Positions 9,212-17,786 of a stretch of DNA of 64,000 bases are shown piece by piece; the stretch's first letter is position 1; every line of letters begins with the position of its first letter. Where the stretch lies: assembly GCF_003335585.1 (NCBI RefSeq), contig NZ_QBFD01000044.1, positions 1-64,000 on the forward strand. The letters run 5' to 3'. The notes beneath the pieces are model-generated. The model saw only the letters and a list, made by a program, of their open reading frames with translations. It ran no database searches and was not told the DNA's origin. A program made the translations under genes and the position numbers. This stretch comes from Sulfitobacter sp. DFL-14. Lineage in GTDB: Bacteria > Pseudomonadota > Alphaproteobacteria > Rhodobacterales > Rhodobacteraceae.

Positions 9212-9329
9212 GGCCTAAAGCGTTTCGCGCTAACCTCGCATCACCTAACGCTACCTGAATTCATAGAATTCAACGTGTTAGATGATAAGTTGTGTCTCAA
9301 GCTAAACGCGAAACGCTGTAAAGCCTAGG
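9212..9329. repeat. Imperfect palindromic intergenic repeat (MITE- or REP-like)
   Basis: The arms AGCGTTTCGCG (9219-9229) and CGCGAAACGCT (9307-9317) are perfect inverted copies. Further symmetric blocks follow inward, and the centre holds two GAATTC hexamers three bases apart. The whole stretch of about 118 bases lies between the aldolase gene and a decayed P450 fragment and codes for nothing. From memory, similar AGCGTTTCGCG elements are scattered between genes in Rhodobacterales genomes; that should be checked. It could act as a bidirectional terminator or be a non-autonomous mobile element. Confidence 0.75.
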
Positions 9330-9357
9330 CAAGCGTGACTGGGTGCTGTGATCTTGC

Positions 9358-9741
9358 TCAGTCACCCAGTGTTACCATAAGTTTTGTTGGCCCCCTGAAC
9401 GCCACGGTCTGCACCCAGTCTATTTGCTGCTCCGGGGCAAGCCGCAGGTTCGGGAAGCTGGCCAACAGTTCTTCAAGTACGATGCGCATTTCCAGACGTG
9501 CCAATGGCGCACCGAGACAGAAATGAAGCCCGTTTCCAAACGCAATATGTTTGCGCGCATTGCTGCGGGTGACGTCAAACGTTTCGGCATCGTCGAATAT
9601 CTGTTCGTCATGATTGGCCGAACCAAGCGCAAGCAGGATCTTACCATCCTTGGGAACGGTTACACCACCGATCTGGACCTCTAGTTTCGCGCGGCGCCGC
9701 CACGCAAAAACTGATGAATCGTACCGCAGACCTTCCTCCAC
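9358..9741 (-). pseudogene. Cytochrome P450, C-terminal fragment only
   Basis: The 127 codons encode the last third of a bacterial P450. The K-helix ExxR motif (EEGLR) is at the very start and the heme-cysteine motif FGNGLHFCLGAPLARLE lies near residue 70; the family is normally about 400 residues. Upstream in the same frame the sequence runs straight into the T-tract of the terminator at 9748-9777, so about 270 residues are missing. Without the oxygen-binding I-helix it cannot be an active monooxygenase. The rest of the gene was probably deleted when the present junction formed. Its 3' end lies beside the palindromic repeat. Confidence 0.85.
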
Positions 9742-9747
9742 CTTTTG

Positions 9748-9777
9748 AAAAAACGGGACCGGTTTGCACCGGTCCCG
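9748..9777 (-). terminator. Rho-independent terminator after the orphan dctP
   Basis: The stem CGGGACCGGT pairs with ACCGGTCCCG (10 perfect pairs, four-base loop). On the minus strand it is followed directly by six T residues. It begins six bases after the dctP stop codon and ends that transcript. Confidence 0.92.
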
Positions 9778-9782
9778 CAGCC

Positions 9783-10802
9783 TTACTTTGCGGCCTTCTC
9801 GACTTCGGCGATGTAACTATCAATCAGCGCCTGACCGCCAGGTCGATCTGCCACCCACATATCGCGGATCTTCTGAGACGCTTCGGCAAATACCGCCGCT
9901 TCAGCCTCGGTGGCCTTGCGGGCGTCCCCGCCATTGTCGAGAACAAGCTTGCGACCGTAGCCCGCCAAACTGTCCGCGAGCTTACCCATCTGGGACGAGA
10001 ACGGCACGCCGGCATGTTTGTCGATGACAGCTTGAACGTCCTGCGGCAATGAATCGAATGTGTCTTGTTTCATCAGAATAACCGCAGCATTGCCCCCAAG
10101 CGGATATTGAATGACGTGGTGAACAACTTCTTGCAGGCTAAAGGGTGGCACAGCAGAGGTACTTTGCAGCATGCCCCCGATGACGCCGCGTTGCACCGCT
10201 TGATACCACTCCGTGATTTTGATCGAGACCGGCGTCGCACCCAATGCCTGAATAAGATCGTCGCGCGATGCGCTGGTGGCTGACAACTTTAAAGAGCTGA
10301 TCGGGTTTTCTTCGGTGACGGGTTCCGCCGTCAAGATGTCCGCATTGGGAAACAGGAACAGGGCCAATACCTTGTAACCCTCATATTCGTCCTTTAGCGG
10401 GCCGGATTCATACAGGTTCCACAAGGCCACGGAACCGGTCGCAGACTCTTCGAACATACCGGGAAGACCGCTGACCGAGGTCTTGTCGAACTTGTTGGGG
10501 TAGTAGGAGGGCAGATCAAACCCGATGTCGATCACACCCTGATCAAGCCGGTCGAGAGCGGTTCCCGTCGCGGCGATTGTCGTCCCGTTGATGATCTCAA
10601 TTGAGTAAGACTCGGCCAGACCAGCCTCGGACAGAGCGGCATTAACAGTATCCGCCCATTTTCCCATTTCTCCGCTCAGCGGGTTCTGGCCCGGGTTCGC
10701 CGTTGCAAATCTTAACGTTGTATCGGCGCACGCCGCCCCGGTCAAAGCAGCGCCCATCAGCGCAGATAGAACCAAACTTTTGATAGCAGTCTTGGCAGTC
10801 AT
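9783..10802 (-). CDS. dctP: TRAP transporter substrate-binding protein without adjacent permease
   Basis: The 339-residue product has a signal peptide ending in GAACA and then a DctP-type binding domain (TLRFATANPGQNPLSGEMGKWADTVNAAL). It would bind a ligand in the periplasm. No dctQ or dctM gene is next to it: the gene stands alone, bounded downstream by a strong terminator. The fused DctQM gene at 17787-19703 conversely lacks a binding protein, and both share an operator-like sequence upstream, so the two probably form one transporter. The ATG at 10802 follows AAGGAGG; a longer reading frame begins upstream but lacks this support and would put the signal peptide inside the protein. Confidence 0.88.
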   Translation of the reverse strand: MTAKTAIKSLVLSALMGAALTGAACADTTLRFATANPGQNPLSGEMGKWADTVNAALSEAGLAESYSIEIINGTTIAATGTALDRLDQGVIDIGFDLPSYYPNKFDKTSVSGLPGMFEESATGSVALWNLYESGPLKDEYEGYKVLALFLFPNADILTAEPVTEENPISSLKLSATSASRDDLIQALGATPVSIKITEWYQAVQRGVIGGMLQSTSAVPPFSLQEVVHHVIQYPLGGNAAVILMKQDTFDSLPQDVQAVIDKHAGVPFSSQMGKLADSLAGYGRKLVLDNGGDARKATEAEAAVFAEASQKIRDMWVADRPGGQALIDSYIAEVEKAAK

Positions 10803-10933
10803 GATAATTCCTCCTTTATGGGGCGCATCGTCCGTTAAACCCGGGCACCCTGCCGGTCGATCTTGAAGTTGCCGTGCCTTTCCAGTCCGAATGCCCCGCA
10901 TTAGCAGATGCGCAGCTTGAAGCGCCTCATCAT

Positions 10934-10957
10934 ATTTCCCCATTACGAGAATTAAGG
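10934..10957. promoter_or_regulatory. Candidate operator, copy 1 (orphan dctP promoter)
   Basis: The sequence ATTTCCC, six bases, GAGAATTAAGG lies directly after the cupin stop codon and about 130 bases before dctP. The same arrangement, ATTCCC-N6-GAGAATTA followed by AGG, occurs at 17730-17753 and 19843-19866. Each copy sits before a minus-strand transport or hydrolase gene. The arms are inverted copies of each other, as expected for a dimeric repressor site. Confidence 0.6.
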
Positions 10958-11506
10958 TCAAATAGTGTTTTCCCCCAACTGACCTTCGGCATCCACAAGA
11001 ACAAACGCGATCTGGCAAGGTTCGTCGAATTGATTGGACCATGCATGATTGGTGCCCCGCTGAACCAGCACATCTCCGGCTGACAACTCGATCTCGCTGT
11101 CGTCCAGCAACATCTTGATGCGGCCCGTCAGGACAATGGCGTAATCGACGCTATCGGTGCGGTGCATAAATGGATGGCGGGCATTCTCGACCACATTGTG
11201 GGATGCGCCCATTTCAGCAAAAGCCGCTGCCCCGTCCAGACGCGAGAGTACTTCGGGATCTTCCGGGTCGAACTGCACGATCCTGAATACCGTTCCCCCC
11301 TTTGGAGGATGCAGAACCAGTTCGTCTGCGACAGTTTCCTCAGGGCCATCGAACCGCGCGTCCTCGAACGTTTGCCACAAATTGGTGAGAGCGACCCCCG
11401 GTCGGTTCGGGCGTTCCAGAATATTGGTGGCGGCGTCATCACGCACAACGATGGCTTTGCCGCTCTTGTCATGGCCTGTGATTACACGACGAATGGGTAT
11501 AGGCAT
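10958..11506 (-). CDS. Cupin-domain protein
   Basis: This protein has 182 residues. The C-terminal half carries a cupin barrel: a first motif around VENARHPFMHRTDSVDYAIVLTGRIKMLLDDSE and a second at GDVLVQRGTNHAWSNQFDEPC, with histidines suited to metal binding. The N-terminal half contains no motif I recognise. Small cupins of this kind are found in aromatic and sugar-acid operons as isomerases, dioxygenases or ligand sensors; the sequence does not decide between these. It starts with a good AAGGAAG ribosome-binding site, 55 bases after the DRE-TIM gene, and is probably co-transcribed with it. Confidence 0.8.
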   Translation of the reverse strand: MPIPIRRVITGHDKSGKAIVVRDDAATNILERPNRPGVALTNLWQTFEDARFDGPEETVADELVLHPPKGGTVFRIVQFDPEDPEVLSRLDGAAAFAEMGASHNVVENARHPFMHRTDSVDYAIVLTGRIKMLLDDSEIELSAGDVLVQRGTNHAWSNQFDEPCQIAFVLVDAEGQLGENTI

Positions 11507-11561
11507 CTTGGCTTCCTTATAATTCTATGGGCTTGCGTTCCGCGGGTGGTTCGCCGCCCTG

Positions 11562-12782
11562 TCACGTCGCAACTTGCATGTAGGACTTCAGGAAATGGAG
11601 AAACTCTGCGTCCGTCAAGATATCCCGCTTATCAATTCCCTTTTGTTTGATGTCAGCAAGCAATGAGGGGATGTCGAGATCCTCAGGTTCCTTGATCCCA
11701 AGTTCGCGCAGCTTGTACTGGATCGAGGCCTTGCCGCTTTTCTTCCCCAGGACGACTTCACCGCTTCGGCCAGTCAGTTCCGGATGCGTCCCGAACATGA
11801 CCAGGGGGTCTTCAACCACATAGTTAACGCCAATACCGGACTCTCGCGTGAAATTGCCACTCCCCAACACAGGCTTGTTGCGCTGGATCGGGATGTTTGC
11901 GCATTGCGACACCAACGCACCCAGTTCGGGCAGCATATCAAGACGGTAATTGGTTTCGTAGCCATAAAGAATATGAAGTCCCAGAATAAGCTCCTCCAAT
12001 GCGGCATTGCCGGTGCGTTCCCCCAAACCATTGGCGCAAGAATGAACGCATTGCGCCCCCTCGGCCACCGCCGCCAGTTCGGTGGCAACGCCCAGGCCAA
12101 AATCATTGTGCGTGTGGATCTCGACCGGCAGCCCGTTTGTCATCTGTTTGACCCAACGCACCATATACCGGATCGCCTCTGGCGTGGCGCAGCCCATGGT
12201 ATCGACGATGCCAATCGCATCTGGAGGCGACAGGTCCATGATCCCTTTGCAAAGGTTTTCAAGGTCATCCGGACGTGCCCGCGTGGTGTCATAGGGAAAG
12301 AACAAGGTATAAAGCCCCAGATCCCGCGCGTGGTTTATAACATCCGCGCTTTTGGCAAGCACATCCTTCCAGGTCCAACCGAATTGCGTCACCAGTTTTG
12401 GATAGCCAATTGGCACCTCGATGACGACACCGTGGGCACCGCATTCGGCGGCCTTGTCGATATCTCCCTTCATCGCACGCGCGAATGTAAAGATCTTGGC
12501 ATTCAGACCCAGCTTGGTGATTTCCTTGATCGCCTGCTCATCCTGCGGCGATACCGAGGGCATGCCCGCTTCGATGCGGTCGATGCCAACCTCGTCCAGT
12601 TTCTGAGCGATTTTGATCTTGTCATCGATTGAAAACACGACACCAGGGGTCTGTTCGCCATCGCGAAGCGTTGCATCGTGAATTTCGATTTTGGGCGGCA
12701 GGTTATAGGTCTCCAACACCTCGGGCTGGAAATTATATGGGCTCACCCACCATTCATTGTCTTTACGATACTCACGACGCAT
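11562..12782 (-). CDS. DRE-TIM metallolyase (homocitrate/isopropylmalate synthase-like)
   Basis: The protein (406 residues) begins its TIM barrel with HDATLRDGEQTPGVVFS, the divalent-metal and acid-binding motif of the LeuA/homocitrate synthase/HMG-CoA lyase superfamily. The second signature, VEIHTHNDFGLGVATELAAVAEGAQ, carries the metal-binding histidines, and the CANGLGERTGNAALEEL loop follows. It lacks the roughly 120-residue regulatory domain of leucine-pathway LeuA, so leucine biosynthesis is unlikely. It could condense acetyl-CoA with a 2-oxo acid or work as a lyase. Between a cupin gene and aromatic oxygenase genes, a catabolic lyase is attractive but unproven. The ATG at 12782 follows GGGGAG. 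Confidence 0.82.
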   Translation of the reverse strand: MRREYRKDNEWWVSPYNFQPEVLETYNLPPKIEIHDATLRDGEQTPGVVFSIDDKIKIAQKLDEVGIDRIEAGMPSVSPQDEQAIKEITKLGLNAKIFTFARAMKGDIDKAAECGAHGVVIEVPIGYPKLVTQFGWTWKDVLAKSADVINHARDLGLYTLFFPYDTTRARPDDLENLCKGIMDLSPPDAIGIVDTMGCATPEAIRYMVRWVKQMTNGLPVEIHTHNDFGLGVATELAAVAEGAQCVHSCANGLGERTGNAALEELILGLHILYGYETNYRLDMLPELGALVSQCANIPIQRNKPVLGSGNFTRESGIGVNYVVEDPLVMFGTHPELTGRSGEVVLGKKSGKASIQYKLRELGIKEPEDLDIPSLLADIKQKGIDKRDILTDAEFLHFLKSYMQVAT

Positions 12783-13119
12783 TGCGCTCTCCCCTGTCTC
12801 TTCAGCGGAGCATAAAATCGATAAATTAAAAAACAAGATAAAATTTCGATATTATTGCATGGTTAGAGATAATCTGTACAATTCTGCAAGATGGCCGCTC
12901 GCAACGGCCTGTCGACCGAACGAGGGTAGAATGCACGACCCAGACCTGAACCTTTCTGCAGCCAGAGGAATCGTGGAGAATTGCGATAAACTTGCCAAAA
13001 CGGGAATGATCGCAGTATCGGCGTGGCGGTGCTTGCAGATCAATGCACGCAAAAAACGATATTTATTGGACAAGGCGCTCGGGATCGTTACGAGCGTGGG
13101 AGGGCGGAGCTGAACTAAT
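12783..13119. other. Intergenic region between DRE-TIM and gntR-type genes
   Basis: About 340 bases separate the two divergent genes. The first 80 are AT-rich, with ATCGATAAATT and AAATTTCGAT arranged roughly as inverted copies near 12817-12851. The small open frames here have no recognisable features and I do not call them genes. It most likely holds both promoters. Confidence 0.5.
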
Positions 13120-13797
13120 ATGCATGACCACATTTTGCCGACGATCTTACAAGAAGCAGATTCGCTTACGACGGCCGCCTACAGCAGACTGCGCTCTGAT
13201 ATTCTCACGGGTATACTCAAGCCGGGCGAAAAACTGCGCATCAGCGCGTTGACCAGCCGCTACGGGTTTGGTCCGACTCCTGTCCGCGAAGCGCTTATGT
13301 TGCTGACCTCGCGTTCACTGGTTGATCGGGTCGATCAGCGTGGCTTTACAGTCAGGCCGGTGACGCTCAAAGAATTTGACGAGCTGTTGAAGACACGTTG
13401 CTGGCTTGAAGAGATCGCCCTGAGAGAGTCTATCGCCCATGCAAACGCGCAATGGCACGAGGAACTTGTTCTGGCGATATGGCGCCTGAACCAACAAGAA
13501 CGCCTGAAAGACGGAACTGAAAACCCCGAATGGGAACAGCTGCACCGGGATTTTCATCTCGGATTGCTCAAAGGCTGCAACTCTCGTTTCCTGCTTCAGA
13601 CCTGCGCCGACATGTTTGATCTTAACACCCGTTACCGGTATGTGGCGCGCGGGTTTGAAAGCCAAGGCCGCAGTGTTGGCGACGAACACCAATCCATCGT
13701 TGATTCCGTCATCGCCGGGAACGCAGAACAAGCAGTGGAACAGTTGCTTTCGCACTATCGCACAACAGCGGAACCCCTTCGCAAGAACCTGAGCTGA
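13120..13797 (+). CDS. GntR-family regulator, FCD subgroup
   Basis: The product has 225 residues. Residues 10-75 form the GntR winged helix (TTAAYSRLRSDILTGILKPGEKLRISALTSRYGFGPTPVREALMLL), and the rest is the all-helical FCD ligand-binding domain with metal-ligand residues in HRDFHLGLLKGCNS and a later HQSIVDSVIAGNAEQA helix. Such proteins usually repress carboxylic acid catabolic genes until a pathway acid binds. It is divergent from the DRE-TIM/cupin genes and converges on the extradiol-like gene; both are candidate targets. Confidence 0.92.
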   Translation: MHDHILPTILQEADSLTTAAYSRLRSDILTGILKPGEKLRISALTSRYGFGPTPVREALMLLTSRSLVDRVDQRGFTVRPVTLKEFDELLKTRCWLEEIALRESIAHANAQWHEELVLAIWRLNQQERLKDGTENPEWEQLHRDFHLGLLKGCNSRFLLQTCADMFDLNTRYRYVARGFESQGRSVGDEHQSIVDSVIAGNAEQAVEQLLSHYRTTAEPLRKNLS

Positions 13798-13870
13798 CAC
13801 TGTGGCAGTGTTGGAAAGTGACGGACCACCCAGAATTTAGAGCGTCCGCCATCCTCGTTTCACAGCAAGG

Positions 13871-14812
13871 TCACTGGTTTCTGAGAAAAACCGCGTCCCA
13901 TTCGGGGGCTTCTTTTGCTAGCACCGGAGGCAACGGATACGCCCAGTGCCAATTGCCGAACGCCGGTGCCCATTCACGCGGCGTATAGCTGTCATCGACA
14001 ACGTCCTGATCGCAGTTATATTCGATCTCGCCGCCGGCCGGCCCCTTGAGATAGTAGAAAAGCGCGGAAGAAATCCGGTGTCGGCCTAGTCGCCCACCGT
14101 CCCAGCCCTGCCGGGTCATGGTGTTGGCACCCGCCATCATCTCGTCGATGTCTTCGACAGAAAAGGCAAGATGTTCGAACCCAATCCCTTCGTCCGGCCG
14201 ACAGTTGCGCATAAAGATATTGTGATGCTCATTTGTACCATCAGCGCGACCGAACTTACCACGTCCGCGTGGTTCGTCTGTCATTCGAAACTTCAGGCGT
14301 TTCTCCATAAAATCGAATGCTTTGACATAATCATTAACCTTGAACACCACATGATTGATGCATTTCGGCGTCGCCTTGTCGCGCCACCGGCGCTGTTGAT
14401 TGAAACGGGCGACCGAACCAGGTGCGTTTACCGCGTCCGGCTTGTAGACAACTGCTTTGCGTTGCCACAGCTTGAGTCCAAAGGGGATACCCTCGTCTGT
14501 CTTGAAATGCACCACACCGTCTGTCTCTGTGACCTCCCGGTCAGACGAAATGTCTGAAACCAGATCGTCCATCGCCGCCTTGCTATCGACACCCCAGACA
14601 ATCTCACGCACACCATTGCCTTTGAACCAGGCTGGCGCGAGTTCAGGGTCATCTATGTGCCGAACGACAACCTCTGACCCTTCATCGAGAATATAGGTTG
14701 TGCCCAGCGTATCTCTGGTTTTGTTTGTCAGACCAAAATCGTCAAAGAAACGTTCCGTTTCGCAGGGCTCCTCGACGCCGAAAATAGCAGACGCAATTCC
14801 TGTAATAGCCAT
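13871..14812 (-). CDS. Type I extradiol dioxygenase-like protein (VOC family)
   Basis: This two-domain VOC protein of 313 residues keeps a complete candidate iron triad: His154 in NHVVFKV, His214 in FEHLAFSVED and Glu264 in GEIEYN, spaced 60 and 50 residues as in 2,3-dihydroxybiphenyl dioxygenases. It should cleave a catechol or hydroxyquinol made by the FAD hydroxylase encoded just upstream. It is distinct from the first extradiol enzyme in the window, so two separate ring-cleavage routes are present. AAGGAGG precedes the ATG at 14812; the longer open frame overlaps the hydroxylase gene and is rejected. Confidence 0.85.
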   Translation of the reverse strand: MAITGIASAIFGVEEPCETERFFDDFGLTNKTRDTLGTTYILDEGSEVVVRHIDDPELAPAWFKGNGVREIVWGVDSKAAMDDLVSDISSDREVTETDGVVHFKTDEGIPFGLKLWQRKAVVYKPDAVNAPGSVARFNQQRRWRDKATPKCINHVVFKVNDYVKAFDFMEKRLKFRMTDEPRGRGKFGRADGTNEHHNIFMRNCRPDEGIGFEHLAFSVEDIDEMMAGANTMTRQGWDGGRLGRHRISSALFYYLKGPAGGEIEYNCDQDVVDDSYTPREWAPAFGNWHWAYPLPPVLAKEAPEWDAVFLRNQ

Positions 14813-14825
14813 AGTCTTTCCTCCT

Positions 14826-15992
14826 TTATGGACGTTGTGCCAGAACACCTTCATGGGGCCGCGGCACGTTGTGTTGCATGTTTTTGAAGTTGGCGTTGCG
14901 CGTTGCGCATACTTCGGGATCAGATGAGCGCCCGGCTTCCCCAACGGCGCGTGTGGTATCTTGAATGAAACGGCACCGCTCAAAACGCCGCTCCATGAAT
15001 TGCACGAACATGTCCGGAACAGAGAGCCTCTTTTCCACAAGTTCCGAGAGCACGACTGCATCTTCGATGGCCATGGCCGCGCCTTGTGACAGATGCGGCC
15101 CTCCGGCGTGCGCCGCATCACCGATCAACAGCACACGCCCCTTGAACCAAGGGCTGGGCAGGCGAACTTCCTCGACCGGCGTATATACGATATTGTCGTC
15201 GGGCCGCATATTGTCGCGCACTTCGCCAATGTAGCCGCCAAATTGCTGCAACCGCTCTTTGAGCAGGTCATACCTCAGGCTTTCCTCGTAAAAGGGATTG
15301 CCGGGCTCGTCGGTCACCAGCAGCAGATACATGGTCGAATCCGACAACGGGATCAGACCGGCCTTTGACCCCACGCCCCAGAACATCGGCTGATAGGTCA
15401 GATCGGGCGGGCGCTGTGCATTGACCCGCCAGACGCTATGGCCAAGATACTCTGGTTCATACCCGTCGCCAAACAACCGCCGCCGCAAAGGAGAGCGGAT
15501 ACCTTCGGAGCCGACGATAAAATCGTAGCGCCCCTGTTCTCCGTTCGAAAGCGTGACGTCGATGCCTTTGTCTGTTTCGACAAAGTCATCAATCTGCACC
15601 CCGAAACGGATGTTCACCCCGAGCGCCTGAGCCGTGTCCAGCAGGATCGCGGCCAGCACCGGACGCGCGACAGCGTTATAGGCGGGTATTTCCGGCCCGG
15701 CCAGACGCATGCTTTTGAACGTGTGCAGATGGGTGCCGTCAGCCTCGAAGTAACGCCATTCGTCGACCTGAAAGCCGACCGCAAGGCATTTGTCCATCAC
15801 CCCCAGATCGTCGAGCGCCCGTAAAGCGTTGGCAGGCTGGATAATTCCCACCCCAAGGGGGGTGTTCTGCGGCTTGATCTCGACCAGATCGACAGCGACA
15901 CCCTTGCGCAACAAACCGATGGCTGTGCACAGCCCGCCAATCCCGCCGCCCGCCACCAGTACTTTTGTAATGCGTGTCATGTCTTGGGCCAT
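14826..15992 (-). CDS. FAD-dependent monooxygenase, salicylate/3-hydroxybenzoate hydroxylase-like
   Basis: The 388-residue enzyme has an N-terminal FAD motif VLVAGGGIGGLCTAIGLLRKGVAV, the central DG-like motif YDFIVGSEGIRS and the second FAD motif GRVLLIGDAAHAGGPHLSQGAAMAIEDAVVL. This is the group A flavin hydroxylase pattern. It probably hydroxylates a phenolic acid for the extradiol protein encoded 13 bases downstream. The ATG at 15992 lies inside the end of the CocE gene; a second ATG at 15980 gives an ATGA overlap and is equally credible. Confidence 0.85.
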   Translation of the reverse strand: MAQDMTRITKVLVAGGGIGGLCTAIGLLRKGVAVDLVEIKPQNTPLGVGIIQPANALRALDDLGVMDKCLAVGFQVDEWRYFEADGTHLHTFKSMRLAGPEIPAYNAVARPVLAAILLDTAQALGVNIRFGVQIDDFVETDKGIDVTLSNGEQGRYDFIVGSEGIRSPLRRRLFGDGYEPEYLGHSVWRVNAQRPPDLTYQPMFWGVGSKAGLIPLSDSTMYLLLVTDEPGNPFYEESLRYDLLKERLQQFGGYIGEVRDNMRPDDNIVYTPVEEVRLPSPWFKGRVLLIGDAAHAGGPHLSQGAAMAIEDAVVLSELVEKRLSVPDMFVQFMERRFERCRFIQDTTRAVGEAGRSSDPEVCATRNANFKNMQHNVPRPHEGVLAQRP

Positions 15993-17713
15993 TCCTGCTC
16001 GGTCCCGTTTGCCGGAATGACAGGCAAGACGAGCCGCGAGACACTATCAGGCCCGGAATGGATCGTGGTGACACCTGCAAAGGCAGGGCGCCCGCGATCA
16101 TCGGGGTGCTTGTGCAGCAGCCGACCGGGTTGGCCCTCATACTCAAAGTCGATACCGGCAATGCGCAACTCAAGCTGCCAGCCCTTTGGAAACATGAAAC
16201 AGGTCGGCCAGATCTCGATGTCGACCTCATAGACCTGCCCCGGCTGCAACGGTTGAATCTCGTCATGCGCATGAAACGGACGGTGCGGCAGGGACCTGTC
16301 TGGGCAAAGCTTGCGCTGCGAGGCGCGCAACCAGCCCTTGGCCATCGGTGTGGGTTCGTGGGCGCCATCAAAAACGAAATCAACGCCGCTCTCGTCAATG
16401 GCGTGCAGCGTCACGAAAAGATCCGCATCCGTCGTCGAAGACGACATAAAAAGCTTCAAACTCACATAGCCTGTGACTTCAGTGTCTTCCTCAAATGGGC
16501 GGGTTTTGAACGCGACACCATTGGATTGCGCATCAAAGGACAGGATTCCTGCCTCGGGCGTCGCCTCAGACAGCGCAGTTGTCGACGTATCGAGGCAAAG
16601 AGTTTGATATGCGGTGCGCGCCAATGGAAACGCCTGCTCGTCCCGCCGCGCGCTGCCATGTGGCGTGCGAATGGAAAGCTGAACCGGCGGTTGCGCCGCC
16701 CAACCGCTGTCTTCACCCTTCAGGAACTGATCGAAGAACTGGCGCTGCATCGCGACAAACTGTGGCAGGTAAAAACTCTCCCAGTGCTTGCCATCATGCA
16801 TCGAAAGCCACTTCTGCTGGGACGCGACCTGTTGGTATCCCTCGATATTGCCCCGCAGATGAATGCCGGGGCCAGACCAGTTGCCCCCCGACAGCACCGG
16901 CACCTCGATCCGCTTGAGATCGGCTGTTCGCTCCTGCCACCATGCATCATCCAGCGGATGGGCCAGAATGTCTGCGGGATAGTCAGTGCGGTTAAAAACC
17001 AACTGCGCGGGCGACAAGGGATCGCCACACACGCTTTTGCCGGTTTCCCGATCCACATGCGGCGAGTCCCCGTTGCCATGCTGCACTTTCAGACATTGCT
17101 GCGGCCACCAGTAATTTGCGAAGCCGCTCGCCAGAATTCCGCCCTGATGGCTGCTGTCACGGTAGTAATCGACCCATCCTTCCCAAGGGCAGATCGCCTT
17201 GAGACTGGGCGGACGTAAGGCGGCGACGCGCCATTGCGTGACGGCATAATAGGAAATGCCAAGCAAACCGACGTTGCCATTGCTCCAATCCGCCTGCGCT
17301 GCCCATTCGATACAGTCATGATAATCGGTCATTTCCCGTGCCGAGCGGGGGTCCAGAAAGCCCGGAGATTTGCCGGAGCCGCGGGAATCCACCTGGATTA
17401 CGACATATCCATGCGGCACCCAGCGTTCAGGGTCAGCTGTCTCCCAGCGCAGAAAACGCCCGGTGGAACCGTTGGCGCAAAGATCGGGGTAACGCTCCAG
17501 CAACACGTTGTATTGCCGCGCGAACCCGTCTTCGAAATGCAGATCCTTGCCATAGACGCCCATTGCCATGATGACCGGATAGCGCCCTGCTCGCTTTGGG
17601 CGGAATACATTGGCGCGCAGAACATTGCCGTCAGACACAGTAATCGGCACATCCTGCTCAAAGATCAAAGTCTCGCATTCGGTGACACGAACGCCAGAGT
17701 CGGCTTCACTCAT
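15977..17713 (-). CDS. CocE/NonD-family hydrolase (X-Pro dipeptidyl-peptidase-like)
   Basis: This alpha/beta-hydrolase of 578 residues has the S15-family start (VPITVSDGNVLRANVFRP), an oxyanion-region QVDSRGSGKSPG, the nucleophile elbow GISYYA (serine near 150) and a C-terminal jelly-roll domain. Relatives hydrolyse esters and amides such as cocaine or acylated amino acids. Here it may release a phenolic acid from an ester or amide before hydroxylation and ring cleavage; this is inferred from the two downstream genes. There is no signal peptide, so it acts in the cytoplasm. A GAGGA ribosome-binding site and an operator-like repeat lie just upstream. Confidence 0.85.
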   Translation of the reverse strand: MSEADSGVRVTECETLIFEQDVPITVSDGNVLRANVFRPKRAGRYPVIMAMGVYGKDLHFEDGFARQYNVLLERYPDLCANGSTGRFLRWETADPERWVPHGYVVIQVDSRGSGKSPGFLDPRSAREMTDYHDCIEWAAQADWSNGNVGLLGISYYAVTQWRVAALRPPSLKAICPWEGWVDYYRDSSHQGGILASGFANYWWPQQCLKVQHGNGDSPHVDRETGKSVCGDPLSPAQLVFNRTDYPADILAHPLDDAWWQERTADLKRIEVPVLSGGNWSGPGIHLRGNIEGYQQVASQQKWLSMHDGKHWESFYLPQFVAMQRQFFDQFLKGEDSGWAAQPPVQLSIRTPHGSARRDEQAFPLARTAYQTLCLDTSTTALSEATPEAGILSFDAQSNGVAFKTRPFEEDTEVTGYVSLKLFMSSSTTDADLFVTLHAIDESGVDFVFDGAHEPTPMAKGWLRASQRKLCPDRSLPHRPFHAHDEIQPLQPGQVYEVDIEIWPTCFMFPKGWQLELRIAGIDFEYEGQPGRLLHKHPDDRGRPAFAGVTTIHSGPDSVSRLVLPVIPANGTEQEWPKT

Positions 17714-17729
17714 TTTTCTGTCCTCATTT

Positions 17730-17753
17730 TATTCCCTATATGGAGAATTACAG
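17730..17753. promoter_or_regulatory. Candidate operator, copy 2 (CocE operon)
   Basis: ATTCCC, six bases (TATATG), GAGAATTACAGG lies 17 bases upstream of the hydrolase start, close enough that a bound repressor would block transcription or the early transcript. It matches copies at 10934 and 19843. Confidence 0.65.
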
Positions 17754-17786
17754 GCGCCATTCATCCACTCATTCTGATTTCAAAAG

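Noticed and set aside
9212..9329. Part of a CRISPR array
   Set aside because: There is one inverted repeat and no series of direct repeats with spacers. No CRISPR array or cas gene was seen anywhere in the window.
9358..9741. A functional small P450
   Set aside because: The heme-binding motif is present but the I-helix and two thirds of the fold are absent, so no activity is expected.
11562..12782. Leucine-pathway LeuA
   Set aside because: The C-terminal leucine-binding regulatory domain is missing and no leu genes are near.
15974..17218. A 414-codon open frame on the plus strand
   Set aside because: It is antisense to the CocE-type hydrolase gene, has no recognisable domain, and no ribosome-binding site was noted.
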